From: Apoda limacodes
Taxonomy: Eukaryota; Arthropoda; Insecta; Lepidoptera; Limacodidae
Assembly (NCBI GenBank): GCA_946406115.1
Contig: OX291553.1
Coordinates: 67,001-131,000, forward strand
Reading direction: 5' to 3'
Length of the DNA stretch: 64,000 bases
This document shows, one piece after another, positions 30,252-39,890 of this stretch. The first letter of the stretch is position 1, and each line of letters opens with the position of its first letter. The translations under genes were made by a program, and so were the position numbers. The notes under the pieces are model-generated. The model saw nothing but the letters and a program-made list of their open reading frames with translations. It made no database searches and was not told the DNA's origin.

Positions 30252-30782
30252 TCAATCAACTGGCAATCGGGAAAGCGTCGCGACGGCACGCTTAAGTACT
30301 GAATCCCCTACTAAGTCCTTTGCGACCCGCGGGATACCGTCAAAACCGGGGAATAATTGCACGATGCAACCTAAACGCCATTGCAAGGGCGGTAAATTTG
30401 AGTCCTTTAAGAGGACAAGGTCTCCGACGTGGGGGGTTGGTTTTATCCGTCCACCGAACCCTTTGCTGTAACAAATGTAAATATTCCGAAGACCACCGAC
30501 GGTTAAACAATTGCGTAATTTGTTGAAGCATATTAGCCTATTAACTGAGACATCGATGAAGGGGTATTCAGTCAAGGAGGTTAAAGGAGTACCGATCAAG
30601 AAATGGCCTGGAGTTACCGCTTCCAGGTCATTAGGATCCGACGAGATCGGACAAAGCGGTCGTGAGTTAAATACCGCTTCGACGTTGCAAAATACCGTTT
30701 GTAATTCCTCAAACGTGAGGACCGTTTCTCCAATCACACGGCGGAGGTAAGTTTTGGCGACTTTGATAGCTGATACATACAC
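30252..30782 (-). pseudogene. BEL D integrase C-terminus with DUF5641-like domain
   Basis: The frame includes KVAKTYLRRVIGETVLTFEE, VEAVFNSRPLCPISSD, VTPGHFLIGTPLTSL and LPPLQWRLGCIVQLFPG. These are the segment after the catalytic glutamate and the terminal domain of Pao-type integrases. A few frame problems occur near RFNKLRN. The part holding the two catalytic aspartates is missing upstream, so the protein cannot be an active integrase. Confidence 0.85.
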
Positions 30783-31507
30783 TTAAAGATGACGCTCCGA
30801 GCTGGCCTTTTGGCGGACAAAATCCAAAAGTCTCACTGCAGACAAGCCGCAGTTGCTGCGTTGAGACCGGCATGACAGTTCCTAATAAGGCGGTCCCTGA
30901 TCAGCAACTCAACAAAATGACCGCTCTTGGGCAACAACCCACTCGCAAAAACTCCGACTCGTCCAGAAACAAAGTAAGACGAGCAAGACTTCCCCGCAAT
31001 TTCCCGTTCTCTGAACGGAGACGACGAATTTCCTTTTCAAACGACTGGGCCTGTACCATTCGAACACAGGTGAAGAGGGCATCTTGACGCTCTTCAGGAG
31101 ACAAGACTGAAGACGTCCTTGGCTGTAACCTGTTCCTTAAGTTGTGGAGAAACGTCTTAATCCAACCGGGGACACCAACAAGCTTGTTGAGAGAGCTGAA
31201 CCGATTAAGTAAGAAGTTCGGTGAAGTCTGCTCAACAGCAAAGACCTTTAACCCCGGCAAAGGGTCAACAAACTCCACAACTGTGTGAGGCCACGTGTCT
31301 TCAGGAGAGGCCAGCCAGTCAGGACCCCACCAGAGCGGGTGATTCATGATTTGCGAGGCAATCAGGCCCTGTGAAGCGCAATCTGAGGGATTCTAGGACC
31401 CTGGCACGTGACGCCAATCCAGGAGACAACGCAGACGACTGGATTTGGGAGACACGATTGGCCACGAAGGTCTCTAGGGCCTGAAAGGACGCCTTGAGCC
31501 AAGACAA
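30783..31507 (-). pseudogene. BEL D RNase H-integrase linker and integrase zinc region
   Basis: Three minus-strand frames follow one another. MSWLKASFQALETFVANRVS is the segment after RNase H. NHPLWWGPDWLASPEDTWP matches the conserved WW-GP linker. A final piece has LTLFLDESEFLRVG and then NCHAGLNAATAACLQ...FWILSAKRPARSVIFKC, the HHCC-type integrase N-terminus. Directly after the KC the sequence jumps to the late core at 30782, so roughly the whole DDE core is deleted. Confidence 0.78.
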
Positions 31508-31663
31508 AACGATTTGGCTGTCTGTCCATGCCGTGAAGTCAAATTGGACCCATTAACCCAAGGTGGAGAAGACATGGTTGAGGAGACAAGTCAACAATGT
31601 AGCTCCAGAAAACTCCAGTTTGGGGATTGTCAATTAGGTCCGCAAAGGTGCAACCTTGCTCAT

Positions 31664-31690
31664 TGACATAGACATAGACATAGACAGACA
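31664..31690 (-). repeat. LINE B 3' hexanucleotide tail
   Basis: Repeated gacata units (tatgtc on the minus strand) end the LINE. Copy C ends with the same repeat (10769-10790), which identifies this as the family's 3' terminus in place of poly(A). CR1-type LINEs are known to end in short microsatellite-like repeats. Confidence 0.8.
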
Positions 31691-32207
31691 TTTATTTAGC
31701 ATCATTTCACCCATACTGTTACATACACGTTTACATAAAGGTACACCAAAATAATGGAAATAAAAATAAGAAAACAAAAAACACTTAAAAACGAAAATAT
31801 AAAACAAAACAAAAATATACGGATCTAACTAGACATATTTAAATATGGGTGCTGTGATGCCAAACAGGACATCGACTCAGCGTATGCTGCAACAAGGTGC
31901 TGCAGCGCTGATTTTCAGCGTCGCCCTTAATAAAAGGTGTGCCCGTGAGGCACCGGTTATGTGTAGTTTAATGTAAATAGGTATAAGATATATAAGGTAT
32001 ATATTAAATAATAAATAAGGTAAAAATAAATGTATATGCAGGCAAAATTTGTAAAATATAAATACAACAAACTCATATAAAAATCATTAACATTATTAAA
32101 TATATTTTTACTATTTAGCCTTTTAACATTGTGCTGCATTGTTGGAACAAACCGACCACTCCGCTCGCGCGCGACTCATTTTGCTTTTGGACTGTTAAAA
32201 AGTAATT

Positions 32208-35033
32208 CTATAGTTTAAATTTAAAATTTTGGACATTACTAAGTTCACATTTACAAGACATTATAGGAGGAGGTATGTTGTTCCAACATTTGGTAGCCGC
32301 GTATCTGAAACTTCCTCGAAAAGCGGCAGTTCGATGTTGTGGTATTTTCAAAGTACTGTTTAAAACTCTCATATACCGAGTATCGTCTTCTCTTCGCCAC
32401 TTTAGTCTATCGTAAAGAAATGTTGGATTATTGGTTTTTATCACCTTAAACAATAATGTAGCCATGTGCAGCTCTCTGCGGAAAGACATCTTGAGAATGT
32501 TTGATGCATTTAAAAAGGGGGTAATATGGCTACGTGGCGGTACATTAAAGGTGTACCTTGCACAGGTATTTTGTACTCTCTGTATAATTCTATCTGTTTT
32601 TGCGAGCAGCCTAGGGCCGTAAACAGTATCTGCATAAGCTAACCTTGAAAGTACTAGACAGTCACACAGCTTCATACGTAGCTCCTCGCTTATAAAATCA
32701 CGAATGCGATACAAAACTTTAAGGCGGTAAAAACAATTTCGTACAATCGCTAAAACGTGACTTTCAAAGCGGAGACTGTCATCCATTAATACGCCTAGAT
32801 TTCTCGCCTCGGTGACACAATCTACCTGTCCTCCAAGAATGCTTATAGTAGGGTTCCTACTGACTATTTGGTCTATTTGTTTCCTTGAACCAAGTACTAT
32901 GCACTTTGACTTGCGTGGATTTAAAACAAGTGTATTGGATTCAGACCACAGAGCTATATTCTGCAAATCTAGATTAATTTTTACTACTGCACTATCAGTA
33001 TAACTGGGATCGAATGTCAAATATACTTGTATATCATCTGCATACAGGTGATATTTGCAGAACTGTATCTTATTGCAAATGTCTGCAGTGTATAAAATAA
33101 AAAGTTTTGGGCCTAAAATAGATCCCTGGGGAACTCCTCTTGTCACCGGAAAAGGACTTGAAACCATACGTGACCCATCATTTTTATTTAAGGCCACTGA
33201 CTGTGTGCGACCGGACAAGTAGCTGGAAAACCATCGAATTGTTTTCGGTTGAAACCCGTAGTAACTTATTTTGGATAATAAGAGAGGAATACTTATACAA
33301 TCAAAGGCCCGCGAAAAATCAAGCAGTGTCATGATAGTACCCTCTCCTATATCTTGTGATGCCAAAATGTTATCAACCACGTCGGATAGAGCCATTGAAG
33401 TACTGCGTGACTTTCTGAAACCAGATTGTAATGCAGGAAGTATATTATTATTTTCCAAGTAAGCTGAAAGCTGCATACACACCACCATCTCCAATATTTT
33501 TGATACACAGCACGGGATACTAATAGGACGAAGGTCATTGAGATCCACAACTGTGTTTTTCTTTGGCAGCGGCGTAACGAGCGCAATTTTCCAAGCATCA
33601 GGGAAAGTAGATGTCCATATTGACATATTTATAATTTGAGTAATAATACTCAGTGTGTGTGGAAGTGTGAGCAGCAGCATATCGAGGGAAATACCATCGC
33701 TACCCATAGCATTAGATTTCAGGGAGTGAAGAATTTTAGCGACTGTACCCTCATCTGTTGGTTTCAATTCAAAGGACGTGGTCCCAAACCTATGAAATTC
33801 AAAATATGTCATGTCTGAAAATGATGCATCGCTACTCCCTGGCACAGAACAAAAATGTGTATTAATTTTATCTGGGCATTTTAAATGATCTGGAATTTCA
33901 GCATCATGGTTCTTGTCAGAGACATTTATGGTGCGTTTCAGGTTATTCCTTAGAGCTCGAGAGTTGTTAAGGTTACAATTTACATGTTGGTTGAAATATG
34001 CCCGTTTCTCATTAAAAATGGCGGAATTAACCAATCTCTTGAGCTCTTTGTAATATTTCCTGTGTTGGCTTAAGCCGGTTTCGCGATAACGCTCGTGAGC
34101 TTCATTTCGCAATTGCATCATTTCTCGTACCGTATAGGTAATCCAAGGGTGGGAATTTTCTTTAGTGGTCACAGTTTTATAAGGTGCAAAAATGTCAAAA
34201 AGAGATACTATGGTACTGTTGAGTGCAGACACCATTGTATTCACGTCAGGCAAATTTAAAATTGTTTTCCATTCATTAGAATCAAGCGCAAATTGAAAAA
34301 GGCTCAGTTCAATATCTTTTATTGGACGAAAGATAAATTTACGCTGGTTCAGTTTTGGTTTTTTTATATTTAATTCACACGTCAAATAGGCGTGACTGCT
34401 AAGATAAGGAATATGATTAACAGTTACATTTATTAACGATAAATCACTACAGATGACATCTATTAAAGTCTGGCTACGCTCAGTCAAATGCGTCGGCTGT
34501 TTCACTTGTTGTGTTAATTCACAACATTGTATAAAATTATTAAATTTAGAAAAATTTGAATCTTTATTCAATAAATTAATATTAAAATCTCCTAATAAAA
34601 TGATATGATCAACGTTTATAAAGGACGTTATTGTGTCAGTCAGTGCGTCAAAAAAAGTGTCAACATTAAGCCATGGCGGGCGATAAGCGGTACCTATAAC
34701 AAGGCGCGTACCATTCACGATCAGTCTAAGCCACATTTGTTCTACGGGCGGTGCAGTTGGGTGCGCACACACTCGCACTGCAACGCCGCGACGTACATAG
34801 AATCCCACGCCGCCGCCGCGCATGCGCTGTCCGCTCGCGCGGGGCACGTGACGCAGTCGGTAGCCGGGCACCGTGGGCGCACGACCATCCTCGCCCTCGC
34901 GAAGCCATGTCTCGTTCAGACCCATTATGTCTACATTGTGTTGTTCCATTGCTACAATAAATTCGTCATGTTTTGTGCCCAATGAGCCCGGGTTAAGAAA
35001 TCCAATTTTTAGCTTAGGTTTTTTAGAAGTCAT
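32208..35033 (-). CDS. LINE B ORF2: endonuclease and reverse transcriptase
   Basis: About 941 codons from the ATG at 35033 (MTSKKPKLKIGFLNPGSL). The frame is open 34 codons further upstream, but homology starts here. Endonuclease: N in FLNPGSL, E in MGLNETWL, TAYRPP, LLGDFNINLL and SSHAYLTCEL, where many family members have SDH. RT: LRPISIPCCVSKILEMVVC, GFRKSRSTS, LLDFSRAFDCISIPLL, VTRGVPQGSILGPKLFILYT and catalytic LYADDIQVYLTF, then thumb and C-terminal NILKMSFRREL and AATKCWNN. It nicks target DNA and copies the LINE RNA there. Length is usual for CR1/Jockey-group ORF2. No lesion is seen. Confidence 0.93.
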   Translation of the reverse strand: MTSKKPKLKIGFLNPGSLGTKHDEFIVAMEQHNVDIMGLNETWLREGEDGRAPTVPGYRLRHVPRASGQRMRGGGVGFYVRRGVAVRVCAHPTAPPVEQMWLRLIVNGTRLVIGTAYRPPWLNVDTFFDALTDTITSFINVDHIILLGDFNINLLNKDSNFSKFNNFIQCCELTQQVKQPTHLTERSQTLIDVICSDLSLINVTVNHIPYLSSHAYLTCELNIKKPKLNQRKFIFRPIKDIELSLFQFALDSNEWKTILNLPDVNTMVSALNSTIVSLFDIFAPYKTVTTKENSHPWITYTVREMMQLRNEAHERYRETGLSQHRKYYKELKRLVNSAIFNEKRAYFNQHVNCNLNNSRALRNNLKRTINVSDKNHDAEIPDHLKCPDKINTHFCSVPGSSDASFSDMTYFEFHRFGTTSFELKPTDEGTVAKILHSLKSNAMGSDGISLDMLLLTLPHTLSIITQIINMSIWTSTFPDAWKIALVTPLPKKNTVVDLNDLRPISIPCCVSKILEMVVCMQLSAYLENNNILPALQSGFRKSRSTSMALSDVVDNILASQDIGEGTIMTLLDFSRAFDCISIPLLLSKISYYGFQPKTIRWFSSYLSGRTQSVALNKNDGSRMVSSPFPVTRGVPQGSILGPKLFILYTADICNKIQFCKYHLYADDIQVYLTFDPSYTDSAVVKINLDLQNIALWSESNTLVLNPRKSKCIVLGSRKQIDQIVSRNPTISILGGQVDCVTEARNLGVLMDDSLRFESHVLAIVRNCFYRLKVLYRIRDFISEELRMKLCDCLVLSRLAYADTVYGPRLLAKTDRIIQRVQNTCARYTFNVPPRSHITPFLNASNILKMSFRRELHMATLLFKVIKTNNPTFLYDRLKWRREDDTRYMRVLNSTLKIPQHRTAAFRGSFRYAATKCWNNIPPPIMSCKCELSNVQNFKFKL

Positions 35034-35564
35034 ATTGAAGATTAAAATAAAATACTTGCTTATTATTCTGCTGTAATAAATAAATAAAATTTGCGCAACC
35101 CGGCCAACCTGAAGCCATATTAGAGCATAGCACAATTATCTTAAAAATAATACGTATATTGATTAATTGTATATAAATAATTATAAATTTTATGCCACTT
35201 GAACATGTTGAACCGTAAAATTTAAAATGACTATATGATGTAGTAATTGTCATAAGAAAATAAATAAATTTAAGAATATAAAATCGAAATAAATATATTA
35301 AAAGTGAATTGGTGGTAACAGCAATATGTGCAATTTGTTTAACGTTTAGCACCACAGCACTGACATAAAACATGATTATAAGCATACAAGATACTACAAA
35401 CAACATTAGTACAAACATAAAATTTTGTACAATTTTATTTACCAGCCACAACAACATGACTAACAAAATAAGCAAATCAAAAGCATAAGCGAAGCTATGG
35501 AATTTTTTTTTGCACTCCAAATACTTAACAAACACAAGAGACAAACATTTAGCCAACAAAAAAA
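35034..35564 (-). other. LINE B ORF1-ORF2 spacer, open but probably non-coding
   Basis: The 531-bp gap is unusually long. One minus-strand frame (35023-35559) has no stop for 178 codons and would give a very hydrophobic chain (LLILLVMLLWLVNKIVQ). The same frame is mostly open in copy A (1643-2330). It lacks an ATG at its start, and the differences between A and B are almost all amino-acid changing, which argues against a protein. Confidence 0.6.
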
Positions 35565-36587
35565 TTAAACAAAAACCTTAGTCAAGTCTGTATCGGATCT
35601 TATGCGTCGAGCTTCGGTGTCCTGTCGGAGGCGTGCGTAGATACGACCGTCGCGTGACCAGACGTATCTCCAGTTATGTTTTACAGCTTCCTGACGCGCC
35701 TTGTAAAATAACTGACGATTTGAGGGTGTGAGACGCTCATTGACATAAAACTTACGCGTCGGACCCGGCAAATTAAAACCGTCGGTATCGGCGCCGCGAC
35801 GTACACGCGCGTTCCGCAACAGCTGGTCGCGCAGTCCACGCCGCGCGAGCCGCACTGCGATCGGTCGTGGCCTCGGGGCACCCTCTCCCTCGACATACGG
35901 GCGCGGGGGACCACACCGCTCCACACTTACAATGTCCCTTTCCTCGACATTCACGTCCAATTTGCCGGCTATCAGAGAAACTAAGTGTACTGGGTTCTCA
36001 CCTTTTACCTCCGGTATACATGAAATTTCTACATCGGTGTGTAGAAGGTCCTGATCGCGATCATTTAATTCCAGTTTTAAGCGCTCAATCATATCGACTA
36101 GCTCACTACTTTCACATTTTTCAGCTGGATTTAATTGCGATTTCTGTTCTAGCGCCACTACTCTGACCTCAATCCCATCTACTCGTGTACTCAAGCTTTC
36201 GACCGCGGCAAAAAGCCGGTCAAATTTGGATCCAAAACTAGCCAATTCCTGGCGCATGGCGGCAGTTTCTAACTTGATTTCTTTTAGAACCTGTGTAATG
36301 TTATCGCTGTTACATTCAGTTGGTGACAATAACTCCTGGCTTCCGCTCACATTTAGGTCTGAGTGAGACTTAATCGGCGTCTCGCTATTATCCTTGCGGG
36401 GTTGTTTAGTTGTGCACTCAGGACACAACCATTTTAGCGGCAATTTGGAATTTTTAGGAATTTTTAGGCAAATTTTGTCGTAAATATTACTGCATCCTGT
36501 ACATTTAACACTCTCAGTTGGACCCACAAACCTTCCGCAGGCAGCGCACTTTGACATTGCAGCGTGTATGTTAGACAGAAAGCGCAA
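35565..36587 (-). CDS. LINE B ORF1: PHD-like, coiled coil, FP-like C-terminal domain
   Basis: 340 codons from 36587; a second ATG at 36557 (MSKCAACGRF) also fits, being the start equivalent to copy C. Residues 14-58 form a PHD-like module with Cys 14, 17, 29, 32, 40, 55 and 58 and Tyr-Asp at the usual histidine site. Residues about 100-165 are coiled coil (RLFAAVESLSTRVDGIEVRV). After an Arg/Pro-rich linker (PRPRPIAVRLARRGLRDQLL), the C-terminal domain reads FYVNERLTPSNRQLFYKARQ and VWSRDGRIYARL, resembling the baculovirus FP25K-type C-terminal domain. PHD modules are known in CR1-like ORF1 proteins. The protein presumably coats LINE RNA. Confidence 0.88.
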   Translation of the reverse strand: MRFLSNIHAAMSKCAACGRFVGPTESVKCTGCSNIYDKICLKIPKNSKLPLKWLCPECTTKQPRKDNSETPIKSHSDLNVSGSQELLSPTECNSDNITQVLKEIKLETAAMRQELASFGSKFDRLFAAVESLSTRVDGIEVRVVALEQKSQLNPAEKCESSELVDMIERLKLELNDRDQDLLHTDVEISCIPEVKGENPVHLVSLIAGKLDVNVEERDIVSVERCGPPRPYVEGEGAPRPRPIAVRLARRGLRDQLLRNARVRRGADTDGFNLPGPTRKFYVNERLTPSNRQLFYKARQEAVKHNWRYVWSRDGRIYARLRQDTEARRIRSDTDLTKVFV

Positions 36588-36851
36588 ATTAGCTTATCGC
36601 AGTGATGACTTGCAATCCGGTTTCGATGCCGTCGCCTTGAGCAGCTAGCGGAGCGTATATTCGCACCACTGTTACCTCACCTCGATGGCTGCGTCAGCTA
36701 CACACCCACTCACTTTTAAGCACCTAGGTTCAAGTCCTCGGTACCGCAACAATATTTCAAGGCCTTTCGAGGAAATACGAAAAAATATGCTATTTCACTC
36801 TAGTTCCTCCCACTAGGAGGAGCAATCTCATAAGCACAACACAAGAGTGAC

Positions 36852-36960
36852 AAGAAAACGAAAAAATTGTCAACAGCCAATGACAATTTATTAGACAAGA
36901 TTTAAAAAAAAAAAAATATAATAATTTCTAGAACCGAACACACAACCGAGCCCCACGCAG
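36852..36960. other. Unassigned sequence between LINE B and BEL D
   Basis: About 110 bp that match neither LINE A's leader nor the BEL frame. It contains attgtcaacagccaatgacaat (a 7-bp inverted pair around an 8-nt loop) and an A13 run at 36902-36914. It may be filler made at insertion or a tiny separate insertion. Confidence 0.4.
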
Positions 36961-37450
36961 GCCGCACCTTCACTATTGCGACCACCAGACTGACACGAAC
37001 CTGACCATTAATGTCAACGGTGCGGAGACAGACCACAGCCGCATAACCGGATTCCGACGCATCAGAGAAACCGTGAAGACTGGCCTGATAACGATCTGGG
37101 GGTAAGATAGATCGAGGCACGGCGACATGTTGAAGGTCTGAAAGTGTCTCATAAAAACGTAGCCAATAAGACAACAAGTCTCCGATCAACGGGGTATCCC
37201 AGTCGAGACCAGAAATCCAGAGCTCCTGTAGGAAACATTTTGCCCAAAACACTACAGGAGCCACCCAACAATTAGGACCAAAGACACGCGCTACAGTGGA
37301 CAGAACGACGAACGAGAGAATGTGTTGGGCCCATAATAACAGATCCGGGATCAACCCACCTGGCTGAAGTAACATGGCCTTGTCCAGTCCGAGCAATCCA
37401 AGGACATCAGCGCCAAGCAGAAGCTCCACAAGACCAGTGGAACCTTTCAT
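36902..37450 (-). pseudogene. BEL D connection / RNase H remnant
   Basis: Reading GSTGLVELLLGADVLGLLGL, then LQPGGLIPDLLLWAQHILS (protease end and linker), the frame jumps to VARVFGPNCWVAPVVFWAKC and LHGFSDASESGYAAVVCLRT (connection domain and start of RNase H). The RT fingers and palm, including the YVDD box present in copy E, are deleted. The RNase H sequence ends abnormally after VSLVVA where LINE B is inserted. Confidence 0.82.
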
Positions 37451-37838
37451 CGGCCAACTGCAGACCAGACGAGAGATCCAGCACGTCCGTCGGCAGGGGC
37501 ATCTTAGGGTGATGACCTAAAATATTTCTCAGGACAACAGCTCCTAGATGATACTGCTTGCTAGGATGGAGCAAGGAGGAAAAGGAAAACGAGACTGTAC
37601 CCACGACGTTGTCCACCCGTAGACCCCTACTCCTGAAATCCCTTGACTCCGCGAACTTACCTGTTAGCGGAGACGCTTCACCAGCAACAGCGACATAAGA
37701 CACCTCTGAGCGCCTGAGTCCAAAATGGCGCGCACAACTACACCAGGTCCGCGCGGTGAATGGACTAGAACCTGCACGGTGGGCAAAACAGTTGTGACAG
37801 GTGGTGGAGAGACTGGTGAAGCGGCTGCCACGAGTCAC
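37451..37838 (-). pseudogene. BEL D protease region
   Basis: Near 37700-37770 the minus strand encodes VLVHSPRGPGVVVRAILDSG, giving the retropepsin D-S-G. The longer open frame here (from 37838) is shifted relative to it (ARHFGLRRSEVS). An indel therefore splits the protease. A short cysteine motif (CHNCFAHRAG) just upstream is the end of the Gag knuckle region. The protease would process Gag-Pol. Confidence 0.7.
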
Positions 37839-38849
37839 CGGGCGTTGGTCCGACCTGAGCGCCGAACTTGACCCCGGGGCTCCTGTGGCTCATAATGCCC
37901 CACGCTTGAACCCGTATAAGCATACGGGTCCCACGCGGGCATAAGTGGCTGCCGAGACGCGCGTGCCATCGGCGGCGCGCGATAACCACCCGATCCCGCC
38001 CTCAACTCGCGAGTAACGCGAGGACGTTTGGCGATAGGGAGGGGCAGAGGCTCATACTCCGCGTAATGTGCCCGTTCCGCAATACCTACCTGAGCGGAAG
38101 GGGCCGACGATGAACGGGGCGGGGAAGGTCGATGTCGCACTGGAGAATGGTGTGTCCCGGTTCATAACACACCCCACACCGTTCAGTCCGTTCAATTTTC
38201 AAAATTCAGGGAGGCCGAAACGACCCGGTACCTCGCGATGTCCCCAGACGAGGTTGTTGACGGGGTCCAGACGGGGCCAAAAATCGTGACGGTTCCGATT
38301 GTGGCTCGGCGGGTAAATTCTCCAGCTTTCTACTCTGGTAATTTAAAAACGACATTAAAGTGTCAAAAGTAGGTATGTGTAACACCGAGTGACCTCCGTG
38401 CAACTGTTCGAAACGAGCCCTGTATCATTGGGCAATTTATTCAAAACAATGTGTAACCAAAATAGGGTTAAGCAGGTCCGACCGCAGCTGGTTAACCGAA
38501 GACAGTTGTGGAATACCTAAATGGCAGCCACATGAGTATCCGCAATGCGACGGTTATTTTGGTACCGCTTCACTAATAACTCCCTGGCAATATTATAATT
38601 GACATCGGTGATGTCCAAATGTTTCACTAAACAGAGAGTCTCATCCCTGATAGACGTTAAAAGGTAACTTAATTTTTGTGGGTCAGATAAGTCAGTCCGT
38701 CGGTGCACAATGCTATCAAAAAGTGTGATAAAATTAGTCCACTCATCCAACAACACCCGATCCTCCCGTGTAACGATCCCTAAAGCAACTAAAAACCATA
38801 GTGTCAGATTGGTTAAAACAGCCTTGTGCTCCTTAATTGATGACGTCAT
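37839..38849 (-). pseudogene. BEL D Gag
   Basis: The frame from the ATG at 38849 (MTSSIKEHKAVLTN) shows a DUF1759-type capsid segment: VLLDEWTNFITLFDSIVHRR, LSYLLTSIRDETLCLVKHLD and ARELLVKRYQNNRRIADTHV, with a stop at 38517. Downstream frames (38403-37839) hold a Gag C-terminal region (LMSFLNYQSRKLENLPAE, and a proline/arginine-rich stretch with AYTGSSVGHYEP). Frameshifts separate the pieces. The open frame upstream of the ATG (to 39047) is cysteine- and phenylalanine-rich and not family-like, so I chose 38849. Confidence 0.78.
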
Positions 38850-39373
38850 GTTATATAATTCAATTTCCACACAAAAAAACAATCCAAAACTTAAACAAAA
38901 ACACAAACAAACGACTCTGTTTGTTATATACAGTTTGTTACAGCAACCGATTTGATAGCGTAAAAGTATAAACCCCAAAAAAACCCAACTACAATGAACA
39001 AAAACCCCGACTACACAATTACACAAATAAATATTACAATCCTTCATAAAACAACAATATTTAAAACCTATTTATTCCGATCTATTTTTACCGCAACAAC
39101 AAAAAAAAGTGGGTAATTAGCTACACTGTGCGAATAACCGACGAACAATGCGATAAGACCGGTTAACCATGCCTATCAATGACACGACCCAACGTCACGA
39201 TTTGTAATATGTAATTACCTGATTACCAGTAAATCCCAAGTGATTTGTAAAACGACCCAAATACGAAAACTAATAAATAACTATAACAGAACCGACGCTT
39301 CTATCTACCAACTTTTGTAGCCGAAAATGCTAAGAAATTTTGGGTCACAAGTTAAATTTACAAGAACTTACCC
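38850..39373 (-). other. BEL D 5' leader
   Basis: AT-rich sequence between gag and the 5' LTR. No ORF is supported. The segment next to the LTR on the minus strand reads GGGTAAGTTCTTGTAAAT, where a primer-binding site would be expected, but it does not start with TGG, so I do not assign one. Confidence 0.5.
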
Positions 39374-39609
39374 CTTTTGGCGTCAGATGTTTTTTGTAGT
39401 ACCGTTTTTAGTGTACGATTGTATGTAGTGTGTATGTGAATATCTGTATTGTGTTTCTCTGTTCACTATAACTATAAAATATAGAATTAATTCTAAAAAC
39501 AACAGCCGCCACCTTTCAACCGAAGATTATATGAGTGACTGGCGCGCGTACGCACACAGAGTAAGCTAAGAACTAGCTCGACCGATCCGAATACCAACTA
39601 GATGGTTCA
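39374..39609 (-). repeat. BEL D 5' LTR
   Basis: About 236 bp, matching 29944-30183. Shared landmarks are tttttagtgtacgattgtat, ggcgcgcgtacgc and agctcgaccgatccgaat. A diverged, partial relative is at 58295-58400 next to BEL E. The outer flank (tgtatgta) does not duplicate the left flank. Confidence 0.78.
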
Positions 39610-39734
39610 TGTATGTATTTGTATTGTATGTAATTGTATGTAGTATTTTTATTATATTTCTAAAATACTCTTATGTATTAGTGTATTGTATATGTATCTA
39701 TATATTAGTAGTAATTTTCTTTTTTTTTCTTTTT

Positions 39735-39890
39735 ATATTTAATGCGAGCCTTTATTTGGCACCACCAACAAAGCTTTTCTGTTAACCAATGGTCGACTGG
39801 TAGAGGATGCCTTTAGGCATTAAGTCCTCCATTTGTACATAATATTTTTCTATAGTGCGCAATAAAGAATAAATAAATAAAAATAAAAAT
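39735..39890 (+). repeat. LINE/SINE-type 3' end with AATAAA-rich tail
   Basis: The stretch cgactggtagaggatgcctt, then aggcattaagtcctccattt and a gcaataaagaataaataaat tail is a 3' end found repeatedly in Lepidoptera. I believe it belongs to an RTE-type LINE or a dependent SINE, but I cannot show this from one copy. The tail at the right places the 3' end there (plus orientation). Confidence 0.55.

Larger units (their letters stand above)
31664..36851 (-). mobile_element. CR1-like PHD LINE, copy B (both ORFs intact)
   Basis: This copy of about 5.2 kb has a 5' leader (36588-36851), ORF1 (35565-36587), a long spacer, ORF2 (32208-35033), a 3' untranslated region and a tatgtc-type tail (minus strand, 31664-31690). 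It sits inside BEL element D: the D coding sequence stops on the left near 31660 and resumes on the right near 36960. No stop or frameshift breaks either ORF, so it may have been mobile recently. It is the reference for interpreting copies A and C. Confidence 0.9.
29944..39609 (-). mobile_element. BEL/Pao element D (deleted, split by LINE B)
   Basis: Related LTR-like ends lie at 29944-30183 and 39374-39609. Between them on the minus strand are gag (37839-38849), protease (37451-37838), a short RT/RNase H remainder (36902-37450), integrase N-terminal pieces (30783-31507) and the integrase C-terminus (30252-30782). The RT palm and the integrase catalytic core are deleted. LINE B (31664-36851) is inserted between RNase H and the following linker. 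No matching target duplication was found at the ends, so the limits are uncertain by a few bases. Confidence 0.82.

Noticed and set aside
34605..34985. 126-codon plus-strand ORF and overlapping ORFs opposite LINE B ORF2
   Set aside because: Antisense to the intact endonuclease coding sequence; the same pattern occurs opposite the homologous part of LINE A. It is a shadow of the real gene.
36602..36630. Sequence caatccggtttcgatgccgt near LINE B leader, resembling the BEL primer-site complement ggtttcgatcc
   Set aside because: It is part of the LINE 5' leader (also present in copy A at 9315-9335) and not adjacent to any LTR; chance similarity.
38850..39047. Upstream extension of the BEL D gag frame (66 codons, cysteine- and phenylalanine-rich)
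   Set aside because: Not like BEL Gag N-termini, and the internal ATG at 38849 begins the family-like sequence; treated as leader.
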